From Treponema sp. (lineage in GTDB: Bacteria; Spirochaetota; Spirochaetia; Treponematales; Breznakiellaceae), in assembly GCA_009788065.1 (NCBI GenBank), contig WQSF01000013.1, forward strand, positions 9,920 to 44,093: a stretch of DNA of 34,174 nt. Direction: 5' to 3'. Below the pieces are notes generated by a model that ran no database searches, was not told the DNA's origin, and saw only the letters and a program-made list of their open reading frames with translations. The position numbers were made by a program, and so were the translations under genes. Below, piece after piece: positions 9,201-17,696 of this stretch (position 1 is its first letter; each line of letters begins with the position of its first letter).

Positions 9201-9275
9201 AGTTTCCTCCGAAATAAATTATTATCTCAAGCGTTACGCCGCTATACGGCATACGCATTGAAACCCCAGCAATAA

Positions 9276-9299
9276 AACCTGAATATTACCTTTCAGGTT
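9276..9299 (-). terminator. Intercistronic hairpin, possible attenuator
   Basis: On the minus strand AACCTGAA-N8-TTCAGGTT forms a perfect 8-bp stem followed by TTATT. It starts at the stop codon of the permease gene and lies upstream of the solute-binding gene. Such elements often protect mRNA ends or partly terminate, setting different levels for the binding protein and the permeases. The T tract is short. Confidence 0.45.
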
Positions 9300-10314
9300 A
9301 CATTTTAATACCAGTCTGACTGAGCGACTCAACAAACGCTTTTTGAGCGATTAAATACAGAATTATTAACGGCGCAAGACACATAAGCATACCTGTCGCG
9401 ATCATCGCCTGAACATAGCCGACAGGCGCAGTCGAAGCTACAGCCGCTCCTGTTATTGAGTTTGTCGCAGCCCACCACTGGCTGACTCTTTCCGCAATCG
9501 CGCCAAGACCCGTGGAAAGCATTCTGTAGTTGTTAAGGAATAATGAAGAGAAAAACGAATCTGTCCACTGCCATACAAAGGAAAATAGGAAACACGATGT
9601 AAGCATCGGGGTCGCGTCGGGAAGCATAATCCTGATAAATGTTTTAAATTTTCCGCATCCATCTACCCATGCAGCTTCTTCAAGCTCTTTCGGCATTCCT
9701 CTGAAATACTGCCTTAACATAAAAATATATAAACCGCTCTTGAGCCCCATGCCCGTAGCAGACAGCAGCCAGAAGCCAAAAACGCTGTTTAGCAGATTTA
9801 CAGGCTCTCCTGTTATCAAGCGGAATATGCCGAATATATCGAAGAAGTGGAAATTTAAATAAAGCGAAGCCATGATCGTCTGCGGCGGAACAACAATTAT
9901 AAGCATAACGCAGAAAAACCAAAAACCTTTTAACGGAAATTTATAACGCGCGAAACCATACGCCGCAAGGGTACAAGCGGCAATCTGCAGAACAGAACTC
10001 ATGGTTATAATAAAAAATGTTTCAAAAAGAGCAGGCCAATAATTTATCAACTGAGCGGCGATTCTGTAATTGCCGGTAGTAAAATTGCGCGGGATACTGA
10101 TAACAGTGCTGTCATATAAATCCTGTTCCGCCATAAAACTTACGCTTAATTTATCCAAAAGCGGCTGGATGATCAGAAAGCACATTCCAAAAAGAAGGAT
10201 CGTGCGGCAGACTTTAAACGTAATATCCATCGCCTTTTTTTTCTGGTGATAATTTCTGGAAATATTACCCCAATTCGCAGTTCGATCTTTGTCGGTATAA
10301 ATATCATCACTCAT
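9298..10314 (-). CDS. Carbohydrate ABC transporter permease, MalG type (pair B)
   Basis: An inner-membrane permease subunit of the CUT1 family, 338 aa with about six transmembrane segments. The cytoplasmic EAA loop that docks the ATPase is visible as EEAAWVDGCGKFKTFIRIMLP (about residues 217-237). The C terminus (LSQTGIKM) is typical of MalG-like subunits. Its start overlaps the end of the upstream permease by 8 nt (ATGAGTGA). Together with that gene it forms pair B, probably served by the solute-binding proteins downstream. Insertions in the periplasmic parts (for example ITGEPVNLLNSVFGFW) make it longer than typical MalG (about 280-300 aa). Confidence 0.93.
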   Translation of the reverse strand: MSDDIYTDKDRTANWGNISRNYHQKKKAMDITFKVCRTILLFGMCFLIIQPLLDKLSVSFMAEQDLYDSTVISIPRNFTTGNYRIAAQLINYWPALFETFFIITMSSVLQIAACTLAAYGFARYKFPLKGFWFFCVMLIIVVPPQTIMASLYLNFHFFDIFGIFRLITGEPVNLLNSVFGFWLLSATGMGLKSGLYIFMLRQYFRGMPKELEEAAWVDGCGKFKTFIRIMLPDATPMLTSCFLFSFVWQWTDSFFSSLFLNNYRMLSTGLGAIAERVSQWWAATNSITGAAVASTAPVGYVQAMIATGMLMCLAPLIILYLIAQKAFVESLSQTGIKM

Positions 10315-11233
10315 AGTAGTATACCCTCTTGGAAATTATTGCCATTGCAATTCCGATAATCGAAATTACAGCCAGAAAGTAAACCCATGCCATAGCGGTT
10401 CCAAAACTGAAATTTAACATCCTTAGCGTAGTTAAATTAATTTTAGCCATAACGCGGTTATCTGTTCTTATAAAGTAATCAACAACACTGTAAACAATGT
10501 TAACAAGGATTAAAGAGCTTACCATCGGGAAAGTTATTTTCCAGAAACATTCCCAAGCAGTCGCGCCTTCAATTTTTGCCGCTTCGAACATGCTTGGCGG
10601 AATTGTCTGAAGGGCGGAAAGGAAGATAATTATCTGGATACCGGATGCCATCGCTATATCATATATCTGATTGATGATACGGAAGATATAACCCATAAAA
10701 TCGCTTGCGGCGCCTTCCGCGACAAGAATATCTTCCAGCACCTTGGTAACAGAAGATTTCATTAAGTTACCTTCTTTGATAATGTCCGCCATACTGTTTA
10801 AAAGCGAATTATTAGTTTCAAGCCCGATCATTACGCCGGAAGAAAGAATAACAGGCAGAAAGAAAATCGCGCGCACAAAACCTCTTGCCTTAAATTCCTG
10901 ATTCAAAATAAGCGCGACAAACAAACTGAAAATAATAATCGCGGGAACTATTAATAACATTCTTCCGATTTCTTCAACAAGGAATCTATTAAATTCCGGG
11001 TCTACTCCGACAACACGGATTATATTTGCAAGACCGACGTAAGTCATGGAGAAACCCTGTTTCTCGGTGTCGATTCTTACATCACTAAATACCATTCTAA
11101 GAGATTCCGCGATGGGAAATAACATAAAAGCGATAAATCCGATAATGAATGGGAGCAGGAACAGATAACCTGTTATCGCATTCTTTCCTTCGAGCGTCAA
11201 TGATAATTTATTATCTTTTTTAATAAAATACAT
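10307..11233 (-). CDS. Carbohydrate ABC transporter permease, MalF type (pair B)
   Basis: A 308-aa CUT1 permease with about six transmembrane segments; the first is at residues 22-44. The EAA loop reads MFEAAKIEGATAWECFWKITFP (about residues 214-235). A GGGGGG ribosome binding site overlaps the end of the DUF5696 gene, and its ATG shares one base with that gene's TAA. A loop of about 70 residues between the middle segments (around the VLEDILVAEGA stretch) is longer than usual for the family. It pairs with the MalG-type subunit that overlaps its 3' end. No ATPase gene is nearby. Confidence 0.93.
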   Translation of the reverse strand: MYFIKKDNKLSLTLEGKNAITGYLFLLPFIIGFIAFMLFPIAESLRMVFSDVRIDTEKQGFSMTYVGLANIIRVVGVDPEFNRFLVEEIGRMLLIVPAIIIFSLFVALILNQEFKARGFVRAIFFLPVILSSGVMIGLETNNSLLNSMADIIKEGNLMKSSVTKVLEDILVAEGAASDFMGYIFRIINQIYDIAMASGIQIIIFLSALQTIPPSMFEAAKIEGATAWECFWKITFPMVSSLILVNIVYSVVDYFIRTDNRVMAKINLTTLRMLNFSFGTAMAWVYFLAVISIIGIAMAIISKRVYYYE

Positions 11234-13767
11234 TATTCCCCCCGCCTAACAATATAACTGTCTGCATTTATTATAATTCCGTTGTAGTTCCAGTCACCGT
11301 CACTCGCGTTTACAATAACTCTTGTTCCATCTTCATATACTGTAACTGTTACACCGTGCGACAATATCTGGTGATTAACAATATGCTGATTATAAAGATG
11401 CCCGAAATCTGCGTTGAATTTTCTGTACAGCATGTCGGCGTCTTCAACCCATTTACCGTATTCGTTGGCGTAGAACTGTCTGAATTTTGTTTCCTGCAAT
11501 TCGGCTGTTTCTTCCATCATAAAACTAAAATACAATCCGGCGCCGCTTTCAATCGTCTTTAGAAGATTCTTTGTGTAATCTTCGGCAAGATTGATGGCTC
11601 TTCCCGTAAACGGCACATAACCATGTAAAACAATCGGAAGGAATGGAACAGAATAATCCGTTATGCCGAAACTTTGATCGTCAATAATCATATCTGTAAT
11701 AATGGAAGCCCATGGTACAGAATAAACATAACCGGTATGAATAAGAATTCCGTTTCCGTTCTGCCTCATTTTTTCATACTGCTGCTGGCGAAGCTTCATA
11801 CTTTCTTCACGGCTTATGTGGCGTTTTTCGTGATAATCCCCTGAAAGTCTTGTTCCCATATTTCTAAACGCGATATTTTTCATTCCCAACTTTTCCGCTT
11901 TTGGAATAAAATCATTAATCATTTTAATCGTTGCGCCGGGACGCGCAAGGTAATTTAACTTACCCCATTGTGTGCGTTCTCCGAACCAGATAAAACTGTA
12001 TGGATAACGCTGAACACGTTCGCGGTTCACATAACGCGCGGCATCGCTGTAAATATTAAAGCCGCTGAACATTCCAACATCCCTCATGAAAATAAAATCG
12101 ACTTCGGGATAAATTTCAAAATTATTCTTTTTAGCGGCATCAATAATGTGGGTAAAATTTCTGCGGCTGCCGAGTTCTTTGATCAATTTTACTTTTGTAG
12201 GTACGGTATGATCGACACTGCGGTTAAACCAGCCGTTTAATTTAACATGAACATTCTTCCATCCAAAACCCGCAAAATTATTAATCATCTCTTCGGTTTC
12301 TTTGTAGGAAGTAAGTTTTAGCGGCAGATCGAAAGGGAGTCCCATACGGTGCTGTGTTTTATTAACAGCGCCGATAACTTCCACCGCTACAGGAGCGCCG
12401 GTTTGCGCGCGTCTGTCTTTAAGGACAGGATAATTTTTAAAAAGCCATGAACGATACTCATTCGCCATTCCCATGTATCCGGGTTCGGCGCACGGCGTAT
12501 AACGTACAGTTATACTTTCACCAGCGGGAAGAGTCTGCTCGTAAAGGAAAACCGCGCGCTGGTTGCGTTCGGCAATATCCATTAACGCGCCGTGAACCAT
12601 GGAAAAGATCGGGTATACCCTGTTCCATGAATTGTTTCTGCCCGATACATCAGCACGTACGCTTGCATATGCGGAACCTTCTTCTATTATGCATAACAAA
12701 GCTGAGTTGTTCTTTTGAATTCCAAATGCGGGAAACAGCGCCTTATTATCGCTGATTACTGCGTCACGGCGAATCGCTTCATCCCAGCCGTACATATTAA
12801 TACTGTAAGAAAGCTGGTTTTGTTTTCCATTATTAAAATTAATTATAGCTCCGCTTCCATCCGGCACAAGCATGTATCCAGAATCATTCATGTTGCCGGA
12901 ACCCATGAACGGCAGCAGAGCCAACTGCGTAATCGGGTAAGCGGGGCGGTATCCGATTTTATCAAACGGAACATTTACTACAAGAGATTTACCGTCAAGA
13001 ATATAACGAATAGTTACGCTGAACGCGGGTCTTACAGATTCGCCGGTTAGCTCGTAACGCATGGAATCTTCGACATAATCTTCCATGGTGTAGCCGGCAA
13101 GTTTAAAACTTTCCTCCGCGATTTCCTTCATGTAATCGGGAGAGCCTGTGCGTAAAACCCACAATTTAATTTCTCTGAGTTCAGGAAAATCGTTTAAAAG
13201 CTGAGTTCTGTCGTCGTTCATACGCAGATTGTTTATATCGTAAAGACGGTAAGTAGACTCAACAATTCCGCGTTCTTCGTATTCCATTTGATCCAGATAG
13301 ATATTCATTCGATCTTCCGACATCGCGGGAGGAATACGGAAAGCGCGCGCAAGATCGCCGACTGTGTAACGCACTTCAAGAGCACCGTCCACAACTTCGT
13401 AAGTATAAGCGCCGCGCTGCACGCTGTAAGCTCCAGACTGAAGCGTCATTCCGATGCCCGCTGTATCGGCGTAATCTACCGAGAACTGCGATTCCATTAA
13501 CTGCCTTGTAACAACATCCGCCAATCTGTCGCTTTCAGGATTAGGAGGATTTGAACGCCACTGTATGCCTGTCGCTTTTTCTGTAAGAATAATTTCCGCG
13601 GTAGTGCATAAAAAATTTAAACGCAGATATTCATTTTCCAAAACAACATCATTACCTTCGATAAATTCATATATCATTACCGGTCTTGGCCTTGCAGTTC
13701 TTGTATTACAGGAAACGACCAGGAAAATTGTAACGAACAATAATAGTATAAAAGCGGATTTTTTCAC
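11233..13767 (-). CDS. DUF5696-family lipoprotein, possible glycoside-active enzyme
   Basis: An 844-aa envelope lipoprotein: hydrophobic leader then lipobox LVVSC with lipidation Cys20. It matches what I know of DUF5696 proteins, which occur beside sugar ABC transporters in Firmicutes and have no proven function. The N-terminal half (about 35-420) looks like a beta-rich supersandwich (YLRLNF, TGIQWRSN, FDKIGYRPAYPIT, LVPDGSG). The second half (about 450-760) has the alternating pattern of a TIM barrel, including VHVKLNGWF, FEIYPEVDFIFMRDVGMF and GILIHTGYVYS, with several acidic candidates. A hydrolase role is inference from that layout. Start is GTG, preceded by GGGGGTCAG. It sits between the YIP1 gene and permease pair B. 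Confidence 0.82.
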   Translation of the reverse strand: MKKSAFILLLFVTIFLVVSCNTRTARPRPVMIYEFIEGNDVVLENEYLRLNFLCTTAEIILTEKATGIQWRSNPPNPESDRLADVVTRQLMESQFSVDYADTAGIGMTLQSGAYSVQRGAYTYEVVDGALEVRYTVGDLARAFRIPPAMSEDRMNIYLDQMEYEERGIVESTYRLYDINNLRMNDDRTQLLNDFPELREIKLWVLRTGSPDYMKEIAEESFKLAGYTMEDYVEDSMRYELTGESVRPAFSVTIRYILDGKSLVVNVPFDKIGYRPAYPITQLALLPFMGSGNMNDSGYMLVPDGSGAIINFNNGKQNQLSYSINMYGWDEAIRRDAVISDNKALFPAFGIQKNNSALLCIIEEGSAYASVRADVSGRNNSWNRVYPIFSMVHGALMDIAERNQRAVFLYEQTLPAGESITVRYTPCAEPGYMGMANEYRSWLFKNYPVLKDRRAQTGAPVAVEVIGAVNKTQHRMGLPFDLPLKLTSYKETEEMINNFAGFGWKNVHVKLNGWFNRSVDHTVPTKVKLIKELGSRRNFTHIIDAAKKNNFEIYPEVDFIFMRDVGMFSGFNIYSDAARYVNRERVQRYPYSFIWFGERTQWGKLNYLARPGATIKMINDFIPKAEKLGMKNIAFRNMGTRLSGDYHEKRHISREESMKLRQQQYEKMRQNGNGILIHTGYVYSVPWASIITDMIIDDQSFGITDYSVPFLPIVLHGYVPFTGRAINLAEDYTKNLLKTIESGAGLYFSFMMEETAELQETKFRQFYANEYGKWVEDADMLYRKFNADFGHLYNQHIVNHQILSHGVTVTVYEDGTRVIVNASDGDWNYNGIIINADSYIVRRGE

Positions 13768-13775
13768 CTGACCCC

Positions 13776-14432
13776 CTAAATAAACCGGAATAATATTTCT
13801 TTATAAAGCGACACAAAGTACGAAACAGCGTCGCTTATAAGACTGAAAAATATAACGAAGATAAATACCATTACCCCCATCCCGACAATCGTTAATAAAC
13901 TGGAAAATATTGTTTTAAGAAGGCTGTAATCATGAACCATCATCATTGCGGCGAGTATCAATATACCTGTCCAGATAGCGGCAAACCCTCCAAGTACCCA
14001 GTAAATCGCGCCTTCTTCAAACGTGATAAACTGGCTTAAAATGATCATTATCGCGTTAATAATAACAAACGGCGTGAGCGCATAACAGACGGACATATAA
14101 ATCTCAATCATTCTGCCTTTACCGTCCATCAACGTTGTAAGGCTCCAGTTTGCGACAGTCCACAGCCCAACCGGCAGTAAAATGCGCAGCGCTACAATAA
14201 TCGAGTTAAAATATTCCATGTTGATTGTAACAAACTGGAAACTGGTTAACGTTAAGCGCAACACCTCTACAATTACGGCAAAACCGATAATTACGTTTGC
14301 GGCTCCCACAGAACCGCGTTTTTCGCGGGTTAAATCCCAAAAACCGTCAAGCGGATGCGCAATGACATACAGCGAGTATTTTAAAGTCGTCCCAAGGTGC
14401 TGCCACCATGCTTTATTATTAAGGTATTTCAT
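13776..14432 (-). CDS. YIP1-family membrane protein
   Basis: A 218-aa protein with about five transmembrane segments (roughly 45-70, 80-100, 115-140, 145-168, 175-205). The N-terminal signature VIAHPLDGFWDLTREKRGS is typical of bacterial YIP1-domain proteins. Function in bacteria is not established; here it is wedged between the NHL protein (ATGA overlap at 14429-14432) and the DUF5696 lipoprotein (8-nt gap), so it likely forms a membrane scaffold with them. AAGGAG stands 11 nt before the ATG, inside the preceding gene. Confidence 0.82.
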   Translation of the reverse strand: MKYLNNKAWWQHLGTTLKYSLYVIAHPLDGFWDLTREKRGSVGAANVIIGFAVIVEVLRLTLTSFQFVTINMEYFNSIIVALRILLPVGLWTVANWSLTTLMDGKGRMIEIYMSVCYALTPFVIINAIMIILSQFITFEEGAIYWVLGGFAAIWTGILILAAMMMVHDYSLLKTIFSSLLTIVGMGVMVFIFVIFFSLISDAVSYFVSLYKEILFRFI

Positions 14433-15877
14433 GCTTCCAAAATCTCCTTGACAGTTTTAATGGAGAACCTGATTAAAATCGGAAGGAAAATGGCAAGCCC
14501 TATAATTAAAAGTATCCACCATAAATTTTCTTCCATCCACTGTTTACGGTACAACTGGAAAGCTTTCCCGTATCCCTCGCGGTAATGTTTTAATTTGTAG
14601 TATTTCATCGCTTTTTGAAACTCACTTTGCCGAAGCGCCGCGCGCCCGATGCCTATGTAAGCCAAATCGTAGTTTCCGTTCATTTTTAAAACTTCTTCCC
14701 AAACAAGCGCGGATGACTCATAACGCCCGGCTTTGTATTCGTCTAACGCTTCGTTAATCATGGCGCCATATCCAGTAAGATCAAAACGGGTTAGCGCTCC
14801 GGCTCTTGAATCAAGAGCGTAGAGAGACTCACCCATTCTGTCGAGCGCGACAGGCTGAAGGAAAGAACCCTCGCGGTTGCCGACTCCGCCGAACGCGTAT
14901 AAAAGATTCCCCTGGAAATCGTACATAAAAATGCGTCCGCGCGTTCTGTCGAAACATGCATAAGAGTCATTGTCAAAAGCAACCGCGTCGATAAAACGCG
15001 AACGGCCGGAAATTCCTCCGGCGTTGCCGACAACCAAATCGCCGACAGGATCTTCGTAACCGTTACGGATTAAAATGTCCTGCCCCATCGCGTTAAGCCT
15101 GCGAACGGGAGCGGTCTGACCCGATGAATTCGTAACATAAATAAATCCGTCTTTATCCATCGCGACATTGCTGTATTCAGTCGGAATAAAAAGATCCATT
15201 CGCTCTTTCTGCGCCTGCGTAGAAAGAAGCTTCCACACATAATCAATCGGATTAACATGAACTTTATTAGCGCCCATGTATCCTGAAAATTCCCACCGGT
15301 TATCAAATTCCATCAAACCCTTGTTAATATTACGAGCCTGAATAAACACGCGGTTCGCGAAATCAACAATTACTTTAACAGGTATAAATTCAGTTAAATC
15401 GCCAAGACTTTCATCTACAGGTTTTAAAATTTCGTGAATAAAGTTCCAGTTGTTGTCGAGTATCAACAAGCGCTGATTGTTGGTATCGGCAATATACAGA
15501 TTCCCGTCCCTGTTTTCAAAAATGTCCATAGGATAATTGAAAGCGGATGAAACTCCGTTAATCATTACAGAATTAACTATTCTGACTACGGAATGTTCAC
15601 CGTTTTTATTAACTTCAATTTTTATAATCCGGTTATTGCCGGAGTCGCAGACATATATACGATTATCACGGATATATAGTCCCTGAGGATCTCTGAAGTG
15701 ATCTATATCCAATGATGTTCCAAGAATATAAGCGCCAACCCTGTACGCGTCAGGAGACGCAACCTGTTCAAACCAGAAGTCGTAATTATATGTGTAATTT
15801 GTCGGCGAAGCGAAAACGGGAGCCAATGCAAACGAGCATACGATTAATAAAAACACAATACGAAAAATATTTCTCAT
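14429..15877 (-). CDS. Secreted NHL-repeat/TPR protein with C-terminal membrane anchor
   Basis: A 482-aa protein with a cleavable signal peptide (ending APVFAS) and NHL-type beta-propeller blades: FRDPQGLYIRDNRIYVCDSG, FNYPMDIFENRDGNLYIADT, YSNVAMDKDGFIYVTNSSG, FIDAVAFDNDSYACFDRTRG and FLQPVALDRMGESLYALDSR. Two TPR-like helix pairs follow (about 370-440: EALDEYKAGRYESSALVWEE, AYIGIGRAALRQSEFQKAMK). A transmembrane helix near residues 451-472 (WWILLIIGLAIFLPILI) anchors it with a short basic cytoplasmic tail. The propeller therefore faces the periplasm. It overlaps the upstream permease and the downstream YIP1 gene by ATGA, indicating a coupled unit. Whether it binds sugar or protein is unknown. 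Confidence 0.88.
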   Translation of the reverse strand: MRNIFRIVFLLIVCSFALAPVFASPTNYTYNYDFWFEQVASPDAYRVGAYILGTSLDIDHFRDPQGLYIRDNRIYVCDSGNNRIIKIEVNKNGEHSVVRIVNSVMINGVSSAFNYPMDIFENRDGNLYIADTNNQRLLILDNNWNFIHEILKPVDESLGDLTEFIPVKVIVDFANRVFIQARNINKGLMEFDNRWEFSGYMGANKVHVNPIDYVWKLLSTQAQKERMDLFIPTEYSNVAMDKDGFIYVTNSSGQTAPVRRLNAMGQDILIRNGYEDPVGDLVVGNAGGISGRSRFIDAVAFDNDSYACFDRTRGRIFMYDFQGNLLYAFGGVGNREGSFLQPVALDRMGESLYALDSRAGALTRFDLTGYGAMINEALDEYKAGRYESSALVWEEVLKMNGNYDLAYIGIGRAALRQSEFQKAMKYYKLKHYREGYGKAFQLYRKQWMEENLWWILLIIGLAIFLPILIRFSIKTVKEILEA

Positions 15878-16746
15878 TCTTTTATCCCAGAACTTGCCAT
15901 CGTCTGCAGAACATTGCTCTGCGCGAAAATAAACATTACAAGCGGAACGATCATTACAAAGAGCGTTACCGCAGCCGCGACGCCTGTACGCGCAATACCT
16001 GCCGCGGCAATTTGACCAAGCGCGTAAGGCAGCGTTTTTAACTGTTCAGAATAAATGAAAACCGAGGCTCTCGCGTTCCACAGGTTTTGTACAGAGAAGA
16101 TCATAACGGTAAGCCACGCCGGTTTAATCATCGGCAGAATTATATATATGAAGATTCTGAATTCTTTAGCGCCGTCAACCTTTGCGGCTTCCAGCAGAGT
16201 ATCCGGTATCGTGTCTATAAACTGCCTTAGCAGAAAGAATCCCATAGGCATCGCAAAAGCCGGAATAATTACAGACAAGTAAGTATCAACCCAGCCAAGC
16301 CCCGCCATTACAAGGTAGTTGGGAATCGCGGTTACATAAGTCGAGAACATAAGAGTGATAATTACGCCCTGAAAGAAAATCTTTGAACCGGGGAATCTGT
16401 ATTTGGAAACAACAAACGCGCCCATCGAAGCTACGATGATAAGACCGGCGGTTCCGATAACAGTAATAAACACTGTATTAAAAATGTAACGCGAAAACGT
16501 AACCCACGATTTGCTCATAAGGATAAATAAATCCTGAAAATTATTTAATGTGGGACGCTGAACAAAAAGTTTCGGCGGAAACAGAAAGATTTCGTTTAAA
16601 GGTTTGAATGCGTTATTGATCGCGAAAACAAGCGGATAGACAAAGAACAACCCGAATATGGTAAGAATTACAACTATAAACGCGTCGCCGCCGTAAGAAC
16701 GGTTAAGTCTTTTTCCGCCGACTAATTTCTTTATTTTCTTGCTCAT
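15874..16746 (-). CDS. Carbohydrate ABC transporter permease, MalG type (pair A)
   Basis: A 290-aa CUT1 permease with six transmembrane segments and EAA loop LLEAAKVDGAKEFRIFIYIILP (about residues 183-204). It has the C-terminal ASSGIKE typical of MalG-like subunits. An AGAGGT ribosome binding site precedes the ATG. It follows its MalF-type partner by 9 nt and overlaps the NHL gene by 4 nt. It is distinct in sequence from the MalG-type subunit at 9298-10314, so the operon holds two separate permease pairs. Confidence 0.94.
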   Translation of the reverse strand: MSKKIKKLVGGKRLNRSYGGDAFIVVILTIFGLFFVYPLVFAINNAFKPLNEIFLFPPKLFVQRPTLNNFQDLFILMSKSWVTFSRYIFNTVFITVIGTAGLIIVASMGAFVVSKYRFPGSKIFFQGVIITLMFSTYVTAIPNYLVMAGLGWVDTYLSVIIPAFAMPMGFFLLRQFIDTIPDTLLEAAKVDGAKEFRIFIYIILPMIKPAWLTVMIFSVQNLWNARASVFIYSEQLKTLPYALGQIAAAGIARTGVAAAVTLFVMIVPLVMFIFAQSNVLQTMASSGIKE

Positions 16747-16755
16747 ATCTACCTC

Positions 16756-17688
16756 TTATGTTCCTACTCGGCTTAACAATTTCTGAATAACTGCGTTAAG
16801 CACAATCATTGTAAAGAACAATATTGTAGCTATCGCGGAAGCATAACCCATTTCAAAGCGCGTAGAACCGTAATCGACAAGATGGTTTACAACCGTATGA
16901 ACCGCGTAATCCGTACTTGGAAAACCGGCAAGTTGTACTGTAACATCGGCGACCCCAAACGCCTGAGTAATTGCCATAACAGCGCCGAACATTAACATCC
17001 CCTTCATGTTAGGTAATGTGATGTACCAAAGTTCCTGCCAGCGGTTAGAAATACCGTCCACAAGTCCTGCTTCGTAAAGCGACGGATCTATCGTAGAAAG
17101 ACCGGCGAGGAAGGCGAGGAAGCCCGCGCCTAAACTCATCCACAAAATGACTATAAGAATTACAGGCATCATGTACTTTGGATCTGTAAGCCACAGAACA
17201 GGCGAATCGAGAATGCCAAGGTTCATTAAAATCGCGTTTACATAACCGTAAGCGTCGCCTGAAAAAATCAACAGCCAGATAAGGAAGACAGAACCGGAAA
17301 TCGACGGTGCGTAGAAAACCAATGTAACAAAGGCGCGAATGTAGCGCGGCAGCTCATTAATAAACCACGCAAATAAAAACGCCATTACATAGCCAATCGG
17401 ACCTGTAATCGCCGCCATAATAAATGTGTTTTTCATTGATATTAGAAAAACATCGTCGGCTAACAGAAGGTTGATATAATTGCGAAGTCCGATAAATCTT
17501 GGCGGTTCAAGAACATTGAAATATGTAAAACTTAAAAAAAGCGATATGATAACAGGAGCGACGTAGAAAAGAAGAAAGACAATCGCGTAAGGCGCGAGAA
17601 AAAGATAACAGACCCTGTTCCTGTAAATATCTTTCGCTCTGTATTCGTCCTTCTCCTTTATTTTTTCAAAGTACCGTTTAAGACTCAT
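16756..17688 (-). CDS. Carbohydrate ABC transporter permease, MalF type (pair A)
   Basis: A 310-aa CUT1 permease; six transmembrane segments begin at about residue 28 after a charged cytoplasmic N terminus. The EAA loop reads LYEAGLVDGISNRWQELWYI (about residues 204-223), with the second Ala replaced by Gly. A GGGGGAAAG ribosome binding site precedes the ATG. It starts 8 nt after the large solute-binding protein, which is its probable partner. Confidence 0.94.
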   Translation of the reverse strand: MSLKRYFEKIKEKDEYRAKDIYRNRVCYLFLAPYAIVFLLFYVAPVIISLFLSFTYFNVLEPPRFIGLRNYINLLLADDVFLISMKNTFIMAAITGPIGYVMAFLFAWFINELPRYIRAFVTLVFYAPSISGSVFLIWLLIFSGDAYGYVNAILMNLGILDSPVLWLTDPKYMMPVILIVILWMSLGAGFLAFLAGLSTIDPSLYEAGLVDGISNRWQELWYITLPNMKGMLMFGAVMAITQAFGVADVTVQLAGFPSTDYAVHTVVNHLVDYGSTRFEMGYASAIATILFFTMIVLNAVIQKLLSRVGT

Positions 17689-17696
17689 CTTTCCCC

